64,000 nucleotides of DNA from Rhodosorus marinus (Eukaryota; Rhodophyta; Stylonematophyceae; Stylonematales; Stylonemataceae): assembly GCA_029953675.1 (NCBI GenBank), contig JAMWBK010000008.1:1583001-1647000 (forward strand). Direction: 5' to 3'. Positions 32,515 through 45,400 of the stretch are shown here, one piece after another. Both the position numbers and the translations under genes were made by a program. Every line of letters starts with the position of its first letter. Position 1 is the stretch's first letter. The notes beneath the pieces were generated by a model. It had not been told where the DNA came from and ran no database searches. It worked only from the letters and a program-made list of their open reading frames with translations.

Positions 32515-34699
32515 CAGTTCCTAGATTCGTTCATCAAATGCTACATCCTGTTCAATACTTAACATTTTGACGTTTTCCATTTATTCCATCTTCTTTAAGC
32601 CCTCAACAACTCTAAAAAACCGCCTCATCGACCCCAATTGACCTCCAACAAACCTTTTTTAAAAAAATATATAGAGTTTCCTTTTTTTGGTGGGAGGGAG
32701 GAGGGGGGGGGAGGGGGGTGGGGAGGAAAGGAATGGGACCAGATATGTCCAAGCACTCTATTTTAAGAAATATTGTTTCTGATTTGTACCATTTAGCATC
32801 AATATTTCTACTTTTTGAAGATATTGAATTTTTATGGAAACTATTGTTCTTGTTTAAAGAAATAAGGTATCGAAAGCTATTTCGCTCCCGTTGTGAAGGT
32901 GTGACAATTTCAGGACAACAAGGGGACACACGATATTTGAAACTAATAAACTTTTGTCGTTATTGTATAACGGAACGTATTTATATCTAGATTTAGAGAA
33001 TACAGAGCCTGATGTAGACATTTGAGTGCTATTATTTCTACTTATTTCAAAATAGTGCGATTTTTATGAATGGTATACTCTTTTTATAGAACAGGCGTGG
33101 ATGGTAAATAAGAACTTTTTTGCGCTTTTATAGTGCTTTTGTTGACTTTTTGAGGAGCCGCGCCTCTTGTTTATGAGGTATCATATTTGTTTTGGGTTCA
33201 TTTTTAACAGGTGAGCTATGGGCGGAGAGGACCGGTTTCCGGTGAACGCCCGGGTTGTTGGTGTCGAACAGATCCGATCCGGGCACAGGAAGCTTCATAT
33301 CGGTGCCTCACTACCATATCCTATCACTTCAACGCTTGCGTCACAAGGAAGGCGCGTGATGAACCATGACCTGAGAATTGCCGGTTATCCAGAACCAAGG
33401 TTGAAAGAGAAGCTAGGTTATTTCGTGCATCTGCAGTGCTGTATGCTTAACCCACTGGGTACGTTATCATCGAATAGAGTCTTCCTCAGTGTCAAACCGC
33501 AGTAATCCCCGTGGTTTACTTGAAATCGCAACCCCATCATCAAACCTGGGAAGTTGGAGGGCTGGTCTAGTCGCTTTGTTGGGGTAACGCTGCTCAACCC
33601 ATTTGACCACTTTTTGAATTTCCCGTCCTGAATCGCGCGACTTTCTCTTCCAGCCTATAGAGGAGCCTGTCAGTCCAAGTCGGAATCCGTCCGAGGACCG
33701 TACAGGTAGAACATCAGCGCCTTCACGATCGCGTATATGGGCTTCCATATAATTGAGATCAAACCTTCAGCGCAGGCACCATCGGAGCATCAAAGGAAAA
33801 GAGCAGGATGTCCGATTTCTTGGTGTTGTCGCAGGTCAGCGACAACAAGTCCCGGAGGCTGCTATCGACGACCCCAATTCCGGGTTGGGCCCAATGGATT
33901 GGGGTTGAAAGCCATAAATAAGCATGCGAACAGTTGATAGGAAATGATTCAGATTGTCTGCAGGAGGAACATAAGGCTTGTACTCACAGGCTGCGAATAT
34001 GGTAACTTCCTGGAGGGGCAGAAGCCAGCGTACATTCATCCCAGAACTCTCAATTCAATGAAGCAGTGAGCACAGAAGACAGGCACCAAGTGCATCATGG
34101 TCCCGCTACACTCCCAAGGCTGCTACTCAAGAAAATACAGACGAGCACTGTCAAAGGCAGTTCCGGATGCGGCTGCTCGAAAACAACAATCGTTCCGATC
34201 GACCAGCACTAGCTCAAAAAGCGGGAGGGGGAGCGGGCGAAGACTAGAGAGATCTCCAGTTAAAAATCCATTCTGTTAGTCGCTCACAGAAAGCTTTTAA
34301 CAAGAACTTATCGTACAAGGCTCAGAATAGGAAATGGCGACGGCCAACCTTCCCATAGACTTCAAGTGACCCACCAAAACGTCCGCTCGTCAATATTATG
34401 ATCGTTAGTCATTATATGAAAATGATTGAATACTAAGGAGCGATGTGGTGGTCATCAGCCGCCGTTGGCAAACGAAATTGGACAGAAAAATATTTTGAAA
34501 ATACAAGGGGTGTGGTATGGACGTGAAACTCAATGGTAGTTGAGAGAGGGCGTTTTGAAGGGATTTGTTTTTTTTCTTGTTTGTTGAGGGAGACGGAGTG
34601 TGGGGGGGTTGGAGTGGGAGGGGGAGGATGGATGAGGAGTGTGTTTAGGTCGTATTTGTGCTTTTGTTTTTGTTTTTAAGGTTGATAGGAATTCAAAGA
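32515..34699. other. Gene-free stretch between divergent genes
   Basis: Shared upstream region of the B56 gene (minus) and eIF3h (plus). A long G-rich run (about 32685-32730) and an AT-rich block (32740-33130) are the only visible compositional features. ORFs of up to 95 codons show no motifs. Confidence 0.4.
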
Positions 34700-36162
34700 A
34701 TGATGGCTGAAGAGGAACCAACTGAGGCGATTGCGACTGGATGGACGAATATCACTTCCGTTCAACTGGATGGGTTGGTGAGTTTGGAATGAAGAACGGG
34801 GTTTTTCGAAGCCCTCTTTTGCTTGCGGAGTTAATTTTTTTTTCTTGTAGTTTCTTGCTTTATGCTTTTGTGGAATATGTTGGAGTGGTATGGAAGCAAG
34901 TGCGTTTCTTACGAACGAGTGGGCCGCGTGCTACCAGAGCGTGTTTTGGTTGACCTCAATATATGACGCTGACTATTATCGGTTTTTGTTCTTGTCGCGC
35001 CTCTTTGTTAGGTGGTGATGAAGATCATCAAGCACTGTCATGAGAATCTTCCGCTGACGGTGACAGGACAACTTTTGGGAATGGATGTGGGAGAGAACCT
35101 CGAGATAACCAACTCCTACTCGTTTCCGCAAATTCAATCTTCCACTTTGGGTCCGAATGATGCGGATCGTGGTGACGCAGATCTTGACCATTCCCAATAC
35201 CAGATGAATATGATGATCTGCGTGCGGAACGTCAACATTGACCATCAAGTCGTGGGGTGGTACCAGAGCAGCGGCAGTCAGGTTCGTTTTTTTTGCTCGT
35301 GGCCTGGCCGTGCCCTTGGGAGCAAGAATCGTCTGCAGTTGTCTGACTTGGCGCTATGTTATCATTTTGAAATGTAGATGGGATCGTTCCTGACGATGCA
35401 GTGGATCGACACGCAGTTTTCGTATCAGGACAATCTTCAAAACGTTGTTTGTTTGGTGTACGATCCAGTGCGAACTGAGTCAGGGACACTAGGCATCAGG
35501 GCTTACCGATTGTCGAAGGCGTTCGTTGAGATGCGTAAACGCCGGGAATTCACTTCGTTCGCTTTCTCGCGGTTTGGGATGGATAGCTCCCATATTATTG
35601 AAGAAGTTCCCATAGACCTGAAGATGTCTACCTTGCAGAAGGCGTACATCGCGGACATGTTCTGCCAGCCGGACCTGTCCGCGGAGAACTCGGTGGAGTT
35701 GTCCCGTCTGTCGATTGCTGAGGAGTCACCGCTCGAGCGTACTCTGGAATTCATGGTCAATGACTTGGAGGTTCTTAACCGTGAGCAGCACAAGTATTCA
35801 TTCTTTGTCCGGAGCAACTCTGCGAGAATAGGAGGGCTTTACCAGGATCTCGTAAGAGCGCGTCGCTCTGGAAAAGGTAAGATTTGGACGTGCCCTATGG
35901 ACGACTTTGCCATTGAAGCTCTACGGTTCTAATTATGTTTTCCTTCTCAACTGTCGCTTTTGACTCACCAGAGAATAACGATGAGAACCCAGGGAGGAAC
36001 GAGATGGACAAGCTGGCGAACGCCATGTCAGTAGAAACCCCGCGCCTGGAAAGCAAGATGCTCATTAAGGAACTGAACCTCTATGTCGAGAAGCTGACAA
36101 GCCTTTCGGTTGAAAGCGTCGTCAAGGAAAACGCCGTGCTCAGCCTTCAGATGGACCAGTAG
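34700..36162 (+). CDS. EIF3H: Eukaryotic translation initiation factor 3 subunit h (MPN domain)
   Basis: Four exons: 34700-34777, 35012-35281, 35378-35876 and 35972-36162; 345 residues, close to the usual about 340. The introns (234, 96 and 95 nt) are GT-AG and phase-consistent (0, 0, 1). The MPN core is recognisable: SVQLDGLVVMKIIKHCHEN, then LLGMDVGENLEITNSYSFP, then VVGWYQSSGSQMGSFLTMQWIDTQFSYQ and NVVCLVYDP. As in other eIF3h proteins, the JAMM metal ligands are not complete (GWYQS..GSF replaces the catalytic HxHP form), so it is a scaffold and not a protease. The C-terminal helices (KLANAMSVETPRLESKMLI...LQMDQ) match the eIF3h tail. It acts in the cytosolic eIF3 complex on the 40S subunit. 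ATG 34703 immediately follows the first ATG. Confidence 0.95.
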
Positions 36163-39100
36163 GAGATTCAGTTTTAGATCCACCGATTCTACACTAGGGG
36201 TGGATTGTATCATACACGCAGGGAGTCACCGGAGACTTGTGTTTGTACAAAGGGGCTCCTCGAGATTGCCTTGCTGCTTTACCAGTCCGCCGAAGCACTC
36301 GACGAGAACCGTGTTGGAAAGCCCCGTCGACGCAGCCCTTGAATTCGTCTGGAAAACTACGAACTTTTGCACGTGGCTTTGGTGTTCGAAGATACGCATT
36401 TGGGAGAGTCTCTATGCGTGGAACAAATTACCAGTCCCGTACAACGGAAAAGGAAGATATACCTGAGAGGTGCTTCCTCCAGTGCAGCCGGTTGTGAGAT
36501 ATCCGTTTCCGTGGTAGGACTCGCTAGGGAGGAGATCCTATCTATTGTGTAGAGACGGGATCACCTACAGACTCACTGGCGTCGCGGGAAGTAAATTCAG
36601 TTAATGAGAAGAGTAGGATGGTCATTGGCATCTTCCCGGCTCGAACGAGCAAGACCTGGTACTTCATGACTGCTGAAGACCGTCCCCAGTCAATATCCGC
36701 ACTAACTTTTAGGGCAGCAAACATTCTCGCAGTCCGCGAGTTGCTAAAAATAATGAAATCTGCATCCCAAGGCCTAGCTTTCTAAAACTTGGGGAGTCCA
36801 AATCCCACGGCCCTGCCAGCCCAGCCTTCCATGTTCGCCATGCCCTTCTTTCTTTTCTAACGATGGGGTCAGTGTGTCGAAAACCCGGACACGCGCAAGA
36901 GCACCTGGACAATGAAAGCCTATCATCCTGGAGGTCCGTGGTCGTCGCTTCACGAGGGGACAACGAATGAAACCCGCAGAGGCGTGATAATCGTCTTGTG
37001 CTGTAATCGTACAATACTCTTTCCGCGACCTCACTCGACTGGTACCGGCCTTGTGTTCTGGTAGGTAAGGTTTTACACGATTATCAAAATACGCGTCCTG
37101 TTTCATTTTAGTATCGGGGATAACTCTCACGGGTAGTAACGCAACCTCAAGTCCTCTCCCTCAACTTGTTGTTTCAAGAGTCTTGCGCACAGTATTTGTA
37201 AACAAACTCCAGTACTAGAGAAAGACTGACTCAATGATTGAAAATGAACCGTGGTCATCCATGGTTCCACATGAACGAGCGCTAAGAAGTATGTTATGGA
37301 ATTTACCAGAGTCAAAATGACGCGAGTCAGCATCATTCGTATTCGAAGACGAACATGTTCCTACGCCCCCCAAAAAACCTGACACATTCCTGGAACAGAT
37401 GTAGCGTAGTCTTCCTGACACTGACAAACAGGGCTATCAAAAATTCCGCGTAAGCAGTAATTCCGGGAAATGGCTTGATTCTCCTAGTTCCTGTGATCGA
37501 TAGCCTTCGCACGTCGGGAACATCTGTACTACTAGTCCAAGAAGAGAGGCTGGGTAAAACGACCTCCCGTCGTCGAGCACTACCCGGCACGTGGCATACC
37601 GCGCCCTGCTCGAGCGGAAAACGACTCGCCTTCGAACGTCCAGCAATCTACGATGATGGCGAAACAAGCCAGTCCGAGGTTGGGAACAGCTATTGGACTC
37701 AAAAATACTCCAGCCAGAGCTCAGCAATGGGGTTCACGGTCGATGCCAATACCCTGTCAATGCAGTGACCTCCAGGAGGTTGCCACCAGAATATTTCTTC
37801 CCGCCAAAACCGACAAAAAAAACCCGAAACACTAGCCATAAACGAATATTCTCCTGGTCCGATGGGTGGTAATGCAACTCATCATGGCCAGATTCGTTCT
37901 TAATTTGTGGCATATCAACTATTTATAGAGATTTCATCCTAAAATATCCCAACCATGGAGAGAATCGAATGATTTAGCAGGGGGTAAGTGACTGCAAATC
38001 TTTTGGTCCTCAGATTTTCTGATTAGTCATTGGGAGGGGGGGATTTTCAGGACTTTCAACGGACATATTTTTTGAATTAATGGATTTTTAAAGGGAGGTT
38101 CGTAAGTATTCAATTCAAATTCCAGCGGGTTTCTTTGAATCTTGCTGAAAATCCTTTCAACCTTCACCCCCCTTGTGTTTCTTGTAAACCGTAGTTCCTA
38201 GGTCCCAGTCGGTAAATTCTAGAGATGGTTGGTAATCTGTCGGTTGGATGGAAGACGACTTTCTCTCGCGGTAATTCCAATACCCACCATCGAACGGGAG
38301 TGTTTGTCGCATTCAATCGGGTCACGTATATTCAAACAGCTCTTTGAAGAAGATACTATCCAGCATATCCAACCTTTGACCTTCCCACGAGGTTGGGGGA
38401 CCTCATCACTCACTTTGAGAACCCTTACGGCAGAGATGATCCCCCATCCGCATCGCACCCACGTCGGGCCCATCTCGGGAAGATCTCCTCCTCTAAAACC
38501 AAAAGTGCATTTCTAACCCAGAAAAAAACACCTTTTTTTAATAAGTTATCAGTAAACCCTTCTAATAATCGAAGCAAAACTACAGGAGCCATCAAATTTC
38601 AAGAAAACAACAGAAATTCAAAAATTTCCCCATCGATCCGGGCTAGAATTCTAGTCCTAATCCTGATCCCCCTCGCAACGAGATTTCTCACCTCAACTTT
38701 TTTTCCCCCCCAAAGGACAACCCTTCCCCCTCTCCCCCCCCCTTACACCCTCCCGCAGCCTTCCAGCCAACTCCAAACCCTTCGCTCTCCTCAGCGATTC
38801 TCATTTCATATTATTTCCAAAATTCACCATGGCCGATAGATTCCCTCCGGACACAACAGCACCCGCTTTTACAAGGAAGCGGAACGGGGGGGGTGGGGTG
38901 AGTAAATTTATAACCCCACAGCAAGCCATATTTCTTTGCCCTTCCAATCCAGCCGATGTATGACATTCATCCCCCCCAGAAACCAAGATGGGACAAAAAA
39001 GGGGGGAAAGCGCGGGTTGCCATCTCCGTTCTACCTTTTCCTTTAATTTATTGCCCTTGCGAGGATAGGGTCTTACAGCCCACCTTGAATAATAGTAATA

Positions 39101-39504
39101 ACTCCAATGCCAATGTCCACACCACCCCTGCCCGACAACTGTCACGCTCTAGATCAATCAATATAAAAGATTGGATAGGAAAATATGAAGTTTTATGCAG
39201 AAGTCTCAGTCATTGTACGAAAAAGGGGGAAAAAGGGTTTGAGATACTCTTTTTTTTTTTGGTTCTTTTTTGCTTTAATAGTGTTTTGTGTCTGATGGCA
39301 AAAGCCATATTGTGTACCAAAGATCGAGATGTTGGCAAGAAATTAAGTAGCAAAAAATTTAGAATTTAATGTTTTTTTTTGGGGGGGGCTTGTTTATGTG
39401 CCTTAAAAGTATTGAATTGAAAAATTCGATTCAGGCAGAGGGTGTTTTGGGGGGAGAGGGAGAGATACCATTCTGGGGGGCCCGGAGTGGTGGTTGGTGA
39501 GGGA
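36163..39504. other. 3.3-kb gene-free stretch
   Basis: Several overlapping ORFs of 60-148 codons occur, but none has a motif, codon signal or splice context that I can defend. Bases 38510-38800 are poly-A and CCC/TTT-rich, and 38700-38750 contains C runs. Bases 39240-39385 hold long T and G runs. No retroelement domains were seen. Confidence 0.4.
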
Positions 39505-39511
39505 TATAAAA
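39505..39511 (+). promoter_or_regulatory. Possible TATA box of GNAAP paralogue 1
   Basis: TATAAAA, 206 bp upstream of the ATG at 39711, in a G-rich region. The distance would leave a leader of about 170 nt. There is no comparative support: the upstream region of the paralogue at 53376-54623 does not align. Confidence 0.35.
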
Positions 39512-39710
39512 AAGCTGTGTCTGGTGGGAGGTGACAGGGACTGGTAGTGGGTGAACGGGAGCAAGTGGAGTGAGGCAAGACGGGAGAGAGAGTGTGTTTC
39601 CTGAGCGATGTTCGGTGGGGGTTGAGGAAGTTTTCTTTTTCTTCTGCTTAAAATTCGGTTGGGGTGAAACTGAGATTTCGGGTGGTAAGGGCGCTTGGGT
39701 TTGAGGTAGA

Positions 39711-40933
39711 ATGAGTGGTCTGTCTAGGTCTGCACCTTCTGTACCGATGGCGGTCGGGACTGGTACGGCTGCTCCGTTTTCGATACTTCTGTTTCGTGGG
39801 GTGGCTCAGGAGGATGAGCATGTGACGGTGTGGGAGCCTCGGACTGGGAAGACCGTGGCGGGAAATGCTGCCCCGTACAGGAAGAACCTCAAGGGTTGGC
39901 TCACACAGCATCCGGGGTGGGAGGAGAAGGCGGATGAACTCAAGTCTTCGAAGAGGAGGTCGGCAGTGCGGAGGCAGAGATCAATTTCTGCGGCTTTTGC
40001 AGCGATGTGCTTTCATGCTGGAGACATAGTTAAGACGATCCTGAATGACATTGAAGGCAGGTTGCAGGTTGGTGGATACCCTAGCGACAACATAGAGTTG
40101 GACTGGACTGCTGAAGAAGATTCGCGGTTGAAGGAGCTCATTGTTCTCCTCGCGGAGAAGCTCTACTCGAGTAACGGCAGCGACCAGACAGTCAGCAGTA
40201 AACTGGAATGGAAACAAATACAGAGCAGCCTCGGCTCTAGATGGAAAGAGTTTCAGATGCTTCATCGAGCACGCGAGCTTCTGATAACGGACCTCCGCTT
40301 TCATGGAGGAAAGAGTGGACAGAGTTCCCCTAGAGACATCGGCTCTCCCCGGGACGATCAAGTTGACACCACAGGACTGTCTTTGTCTTCCACCTTGTCC
40401 TACTTGGAGCGTCATCTGGCGACACCGAGGGAGCCAAGAATCACGGTATGGGAGCCGGCCACTGGCCGAACTGTCTCGGGGAACGCTGCCCCTTGCAGGC
40501 GCAATTTGGAGACCTGGATTAAAGCTCACCCGGGATGGGAACCAAAGAGCGAGGATCAGCTGACCAGTATCAGGAGACAAAAGGGACGCAGAAGCAGCCC
40601 GATGGCAGTCGACGAGTCACCCATTACTGCGTCCACTCCAGACCTCAATGACGTTCTCGACGCTATGATGCTGCTTGGAAAGTCTCCTCTTCAGTCTTCT
40701 AATGGTATGTGCAATACCGAAACCAGTCAATGCATGACTTGATTATTTGGTATGATACTGACTTGATTGTATTCTTGCGTTCAGTTGAGAGCGGTGGCCA
40801 TGAGAGCCATATCGAGACCGCGTCCAGCGACACGGAGATGGAGGACGCGGAGCTTTTCGCTGAAGACAGTTCGTCGATGGATTCGCATCCACCGCCACTG
40901 GCGCGGACGTCACCAATGTCGATCCCAATCTGA
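39711..40933 (+). CDS. Twin GNAAP-motif protein with SANT/Myb-like centre (paralogue 1)
   Basis: Two exons (39711-40704 and 40785-40933; 80-nt intron, donor AATG|GTATGT, acceptor TGCGTTCAG|TTG, phase 1), 380 residues. Two copies of a W-P-TG-V-GNAAP-RNL--W---HPGWE motif lie at about 38-72 and 243-277; each is followed by a basic patch (KSSKRRSAVRRQR and RRQKGRR). Between them, residues 131-190 read DWTAEEDSRLKELI...LEWKQIQSSLGSRW, with tryptophan spacing like a SANT/Myb repeat. The C-terminus is acidic and Ser-rich. I know GNAAP-type motifs only as short conserved blocks in algal and protist predicted proteins, without an assigned function. A nuclear DNA- or chromatin-associated role is an inference from the Myb-like and basic segments. 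A paralogue lies 12.4 kb away on the other strand. Confidence 0.8.
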
Positions 40934-41960
40934 GTGCACAATAGTTGATAGTTTTTCCCCCCGGTGTCCACCACCAATGAGCTTGGCTCTCTTGTTCCTA
41001 TTTTTATTATAGTAGCCACATAAGTATACATTCCAGGAACAACGACGATTGCGAAGCAACGTCCCGCTGTTGCACATAAACGAAGAACATCTTCTGATAC
41101 GGTGTCGGTGACCCTAGCTACTCTGCTTCAGAGACCCGGCCGGCAAATCTTTTCACAACGTACGTCATACCCGGGGTGATGCGGATTCGTCACGTAGCGC
41201 TTGACCTCCCTCGCGATCAGCTGCCTTGAAGGGTTAGCTCCTCAAGGCCAGACAACTATGCTTGTTACGTACCAATAGAGTCAAATCTTCTGGTACCGAT
41301 TCCGGTATACCGAACCAATTGAAATGCCTTTTGAGTCCTATTTGATCCTATTCGAAACTATTAGCCAGCTAATTCTAAAATACTGCTAAACATCCAATAA
41401 TACGTTTCTAACATTAGAATAGAGAGTACCCCTTTTTTTATTGGTTATTAAAATACCTAAGATGATTGAAAGCCCTTTATTGGCAATAATTCTGCTTATC
41501 CGTTTAGTCGCGGGATGTCTTAAGGACTCGTATACTGAGCGGCGTCAATCCAGGTGTGCAGAGCACTTCAGAGAGTTGCCTGTTCGCGTTCTCATCGATC
41601 GGAGACTCTTATCGCGAGGAAAACTTTGGAATTATCTCTAGTGCTACTCAATCTCTCCTTACTGAGCCGGAAGAACTGCGTTTCACGTTCCATGGTGAGG
41701 CGAACCCGAGGTCCGTGAAAGATCAAGAGGAGACAAGAGAACGGTAGGCGCCCGGGGGGAAACTGCAGTTAAAGAACTAGTTAGATCCAGTTTCAAGCCA
41801 ACAGTTCAGAAACTCCCCCACCTTTTCAAGTTCACGAGGGGTTCTCCTTATCGACTTGGTTCCAACCGCAACACATTCAAAATCCGAGAGGGCAAAATGG
41901 CAACCATGTTCACCCAGCTGGGAAACTGACCTTCGTTGTTGATGAACATGGGAGCTTCGG
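40934..41960. other. Intergenic, no recognised gene
   Basis: Short ORFs only, without motifs. AT-rich near 41330-41470. It leads into the TGACG-rich block upstream of the TRAPPC8 gene. Confidence 0.4.
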
Positions 41961-41970
41961 GGCGGGGGGT

Positions 41971-42265
41971 TGACGGTGAAACTCGTCTGATGAGCCTGGG
42001 ACTTTTTTCAACGACGGGGGACCGCGCTGTTAGAAGTCTTGATATGATGGGAAACGCTTTAATGACGGCGAGCGAGGGTGCGGTAGCAGGGGCGGGGGTG
42101 GGGGATGACATAAGACGCTTTGATGACGTGTGACTCTGAAAAAGTATATATATATCTTGACGGAGGGCTGGTGAGAGAGATGGGATGGGTGACATTTTGA
42201 TGACAGAGAACGCTCGTTGACGTTTAACTGGACATGACGGGAAAGATGCGTCATGACAGGTGACG
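41971..42265 (+). promoter_or_regulatory. Cluster of TGACG elements upstream of TRAPPC8 homologue
   Basis: TGACG starts at 41971, 42063, 42124, 42158, 42218, 42235 and 42261, and CGTCA at 42249: eight sites in 295 bp, where fewer than one is expected by chance. A full TGACGTCA palindrome (42652-42659) lies just inside the coding region. TGACG is the half-site of CRE/TGA-type bZIP factors. Whether it regulates the downstream gene is inference. Part of the density may reflect local repetition of TGA-rich words. Confidence 0.45.
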
Positions 42266-42473
42266 TTATTTGGCGTTGATTTATTACCATTCGACTAGGA
42301 AAACCAAAGCGACAGAGGGGTGGGGTGGTTGGATGGTTGGTTCGACGAGCTCCTAGTTGTTACAGGGGTAGAAACGATTCTGAGTTGAGCCGGCAAATGT
42401 GCTGAAAAGATTATCTCCCGACGATTATTGTTAAAAGTTTTGAGAGAGTCAAAAAGGGGGGGGGGGGTTTGGC

Positions 42474-45400
42474 ATGTGGATGGGTGGGGATCCGATAGGG
42501 TCCGGGCTGGTGGTAGTTGGAACTAGTGTAGAATGTGATTCAAAATCGAGACAGGAATTTAATAATTTGAGATTTGTTGAGCTTCTGGGAGGTGCGTGGG
42601 GGAGGAGAGGGGATGGTGGTAGTGATGGAGTAGATTTAAGATTTTGTGATGTGACGTCACTTTATGGAGTGCCGACGAGTGAGATCGCGTCCGGAGTGGC
42701 CGGCAGTGTTGGCGGTGCGCCGGTGAGGAAGGGGATTCCGAGTCAACAGGATGGGAGGATACATTTGGCATCGTTTGAAGCGCTTAGAGATGAGGTGAGG
42801 AAGGTCCCGTTGCCGCCTGGGGCTGGTTACTTTGACCAGCCGCTGGGGTTTGTCTTTGTGGCGCTGGTGAGCGAACTCGAGGCCGTTTCCAGTCTGAGCA
42901 CGGTCGCGGAGGGCATCTTTGCCGCGCTTCCTGATGCGTATAGGAATAATGTCCTCAACACCTCTGACGCAGCACGACAGTATGTGCTGGTTCGATATGC
43001 CAGCGACAGTGATGCTGCTGTAGATCACGTCTTGTCCTCGGCGAGGTCAACGTTCGGGGCGAAGCTAGTGAGCCTCGTAGATCTATCATCAATAACTGGC
43101 AAAGGGAGCACGGCGGCGGCTCGAAGTTTACCTCGAGGAGAAGTCCAGTCTCCGATCGACCTGTTCCTGACGGATTTTTGCGAACGTGTCATCACGCCTG
43201 TTGTTCATGACCGATCCAGCGTGCTTGTGGCTAACGTTGAGAAGCTCCGGAAGGGCATGAGAGGTACTTTCCGATCCCTGTTCCGTGCTGTTGACAATCG
43301 GAATCCCAACCTGATATATGCAAACCCACCAGCAAGCAGCGCCGTTTCGGTGCCTCTTTTTCCTGCAACATCGCCGGAAGGTCAAATACACCAACTCGCT
43401 GACATCATGTTTTTGCTAAAGCACTGGGATCAGGCCCTGTCATACTATAAACTAGTGGGTGGCGAGTACCATCGACAGCATGCATACGTCCAGTTTGGAG
43501 CTGTGATGGAGATGGCCAGCTACTGCATTCGGAGCCGTGGCGGGGTAGGGTCAAGTATGGCCACGAACAGGGAAGCCGCAGATTCTCTGAGGGAAGCGAT
43601 CGATTCGTTTGTGGAGAGCGAAGCTTGGGTGCTCGTCATTCGTGCTACATGTCAACTGATTAATCTATGCCTCACTGCCAATGCGTTGGAGTCTGCATCT
43701 GGAGCTGCACTCAAGGCAGTCACTGCTTTGAGGCGAGTAAGGTCACCAGAAGGGGTTTCTGGTTCTAATTTAAGTGCTCGGAGGAAGTCACTATCAGTGG
43801 AGAGGAACGACACGGATCATATGAGAGTAGTTGTAGATGTTGCCAAAGGTGTATTCCTGGAGCTCGCCGCAGTGTGCTTTCAGCTAATGTCGCCGAGACC
43901 GAGGCACCGCAAAGCTACGATCTACTCGTACTTTGCGGGCGAGAATTATGCAGGTACCGGGTTGAGGAAGCACGCGGTGAGGTGCTTCCAGTCTTGCATG
44001 AGTCATATTGAAGGCGAGGGCTGGACTGCTGTAGAAAACAACGTAAACTGGATTATTGCTCTGGAGGAACGTAAAACGGGTGATCTGGAGGCTTCGTTTT
44101 CATACCTAGCCCACCTTCTGAAGGCATCCGGTTCTCCGGCGGCCGTGCATTTGAGGATCATTAACGAGCTGTTCTCGGTCGCTGAGCAGCACAAGACAGA
44201 ATCAGAAAAGTGGGTTGAGAACAGCACTTCGGCAGACGGCGAAAGTCCCTTGCCTAAACCGCACCCACTGAAGCCGTTGACGTTTCCATCGTTCTTGGTG
44301 GACTGGGCCTTTGTTAGCACCGCAGATAACCCAACCGGGGACGAGCTGTCGTCCGTGAACGAAGGAGACGGTGAGAAAAACGGATGGTGGGGGCTGGAAG
44401 ATACTGCGCTCGAAGAAATGGTGCGAACTGGTGGGAAGAAGAAGCCTGCCTACAGCACGCTTAGACCGCCACGGAAACACGGATTCGAGCAGCGAGATCA
44501 GAGGTTCCCGCTACCTGGCTCTTGTGTAGCCGGAGAACTTGTGACATTGAACATTACTCTGTCGAACCCCATGCGTGTAGCTGTGTTTCTTTTCAACATC
44601 GAGCCAGTGATCTCGTTTACGCCGCCGATCATCGATGGAAGTGCAGAAAGCGCTTCGAACGATATGAGATACGACAGCGACCCCCCGGTAGAGATATCTC
44701 CCATAGCGAGCACGATGCTGCAGGCAATGGCGACGGTTAGGCTGGAGCTGAACGTACGCCCGATGCGGAAGGGCCGCCTCAAGTTCACCTCGATACGCTG
44801 GAGCGTATCGAATGAAGCCAACGGCTCACTCACTTGTGCTGGTGAACAGCCCTTGCACCGCAAAGGAAAGCGACTGAACACCACCAAGGCGCAAAAGAAC
44901 AGTGCCCACCCAGTCTACGGTGATGACAAGAGTCTAGAGCTGTCCGTTGTGGATCCCATCCCGCGGATGACTGTCAAAGTCATGTCTGGCGCTAAGCAGC
45001 TCTCCGTGGATGGGCAGTCCACGATTACTCTGAGAGAGGGTGAGATGCTGGAAGGCGAGCTGATTTTGAGCAAGGCTGGACCTGGAAAGATCGAGAAAGT
45101 GACAACTCACATGACCGAGTCACAGGTGGTGTTTCTGGGAGGTGGGGATGAAGCGCGGGGAAAGATTGTCGGAGCCGTTAATGAGGAGAGGCACTTTCCA
45201 ATTATGTTCAGGGGAACAGCTCTGGGCGGACCTGGGCGCAGTGCAACGTCTGGACTACACTTTGATCTGCGAGGAGTTGTGGCGTACTGGTGTGAGTCTC
45301 GGGTAGAGAACGGAGAGGATAGATCGGACGCGAAGGGGATCTCCAGCGCTCCTGTTGTCAGGTTTGCAAGGTTTGTGCTAAGGTTCAGGGTTTTCCCAAG

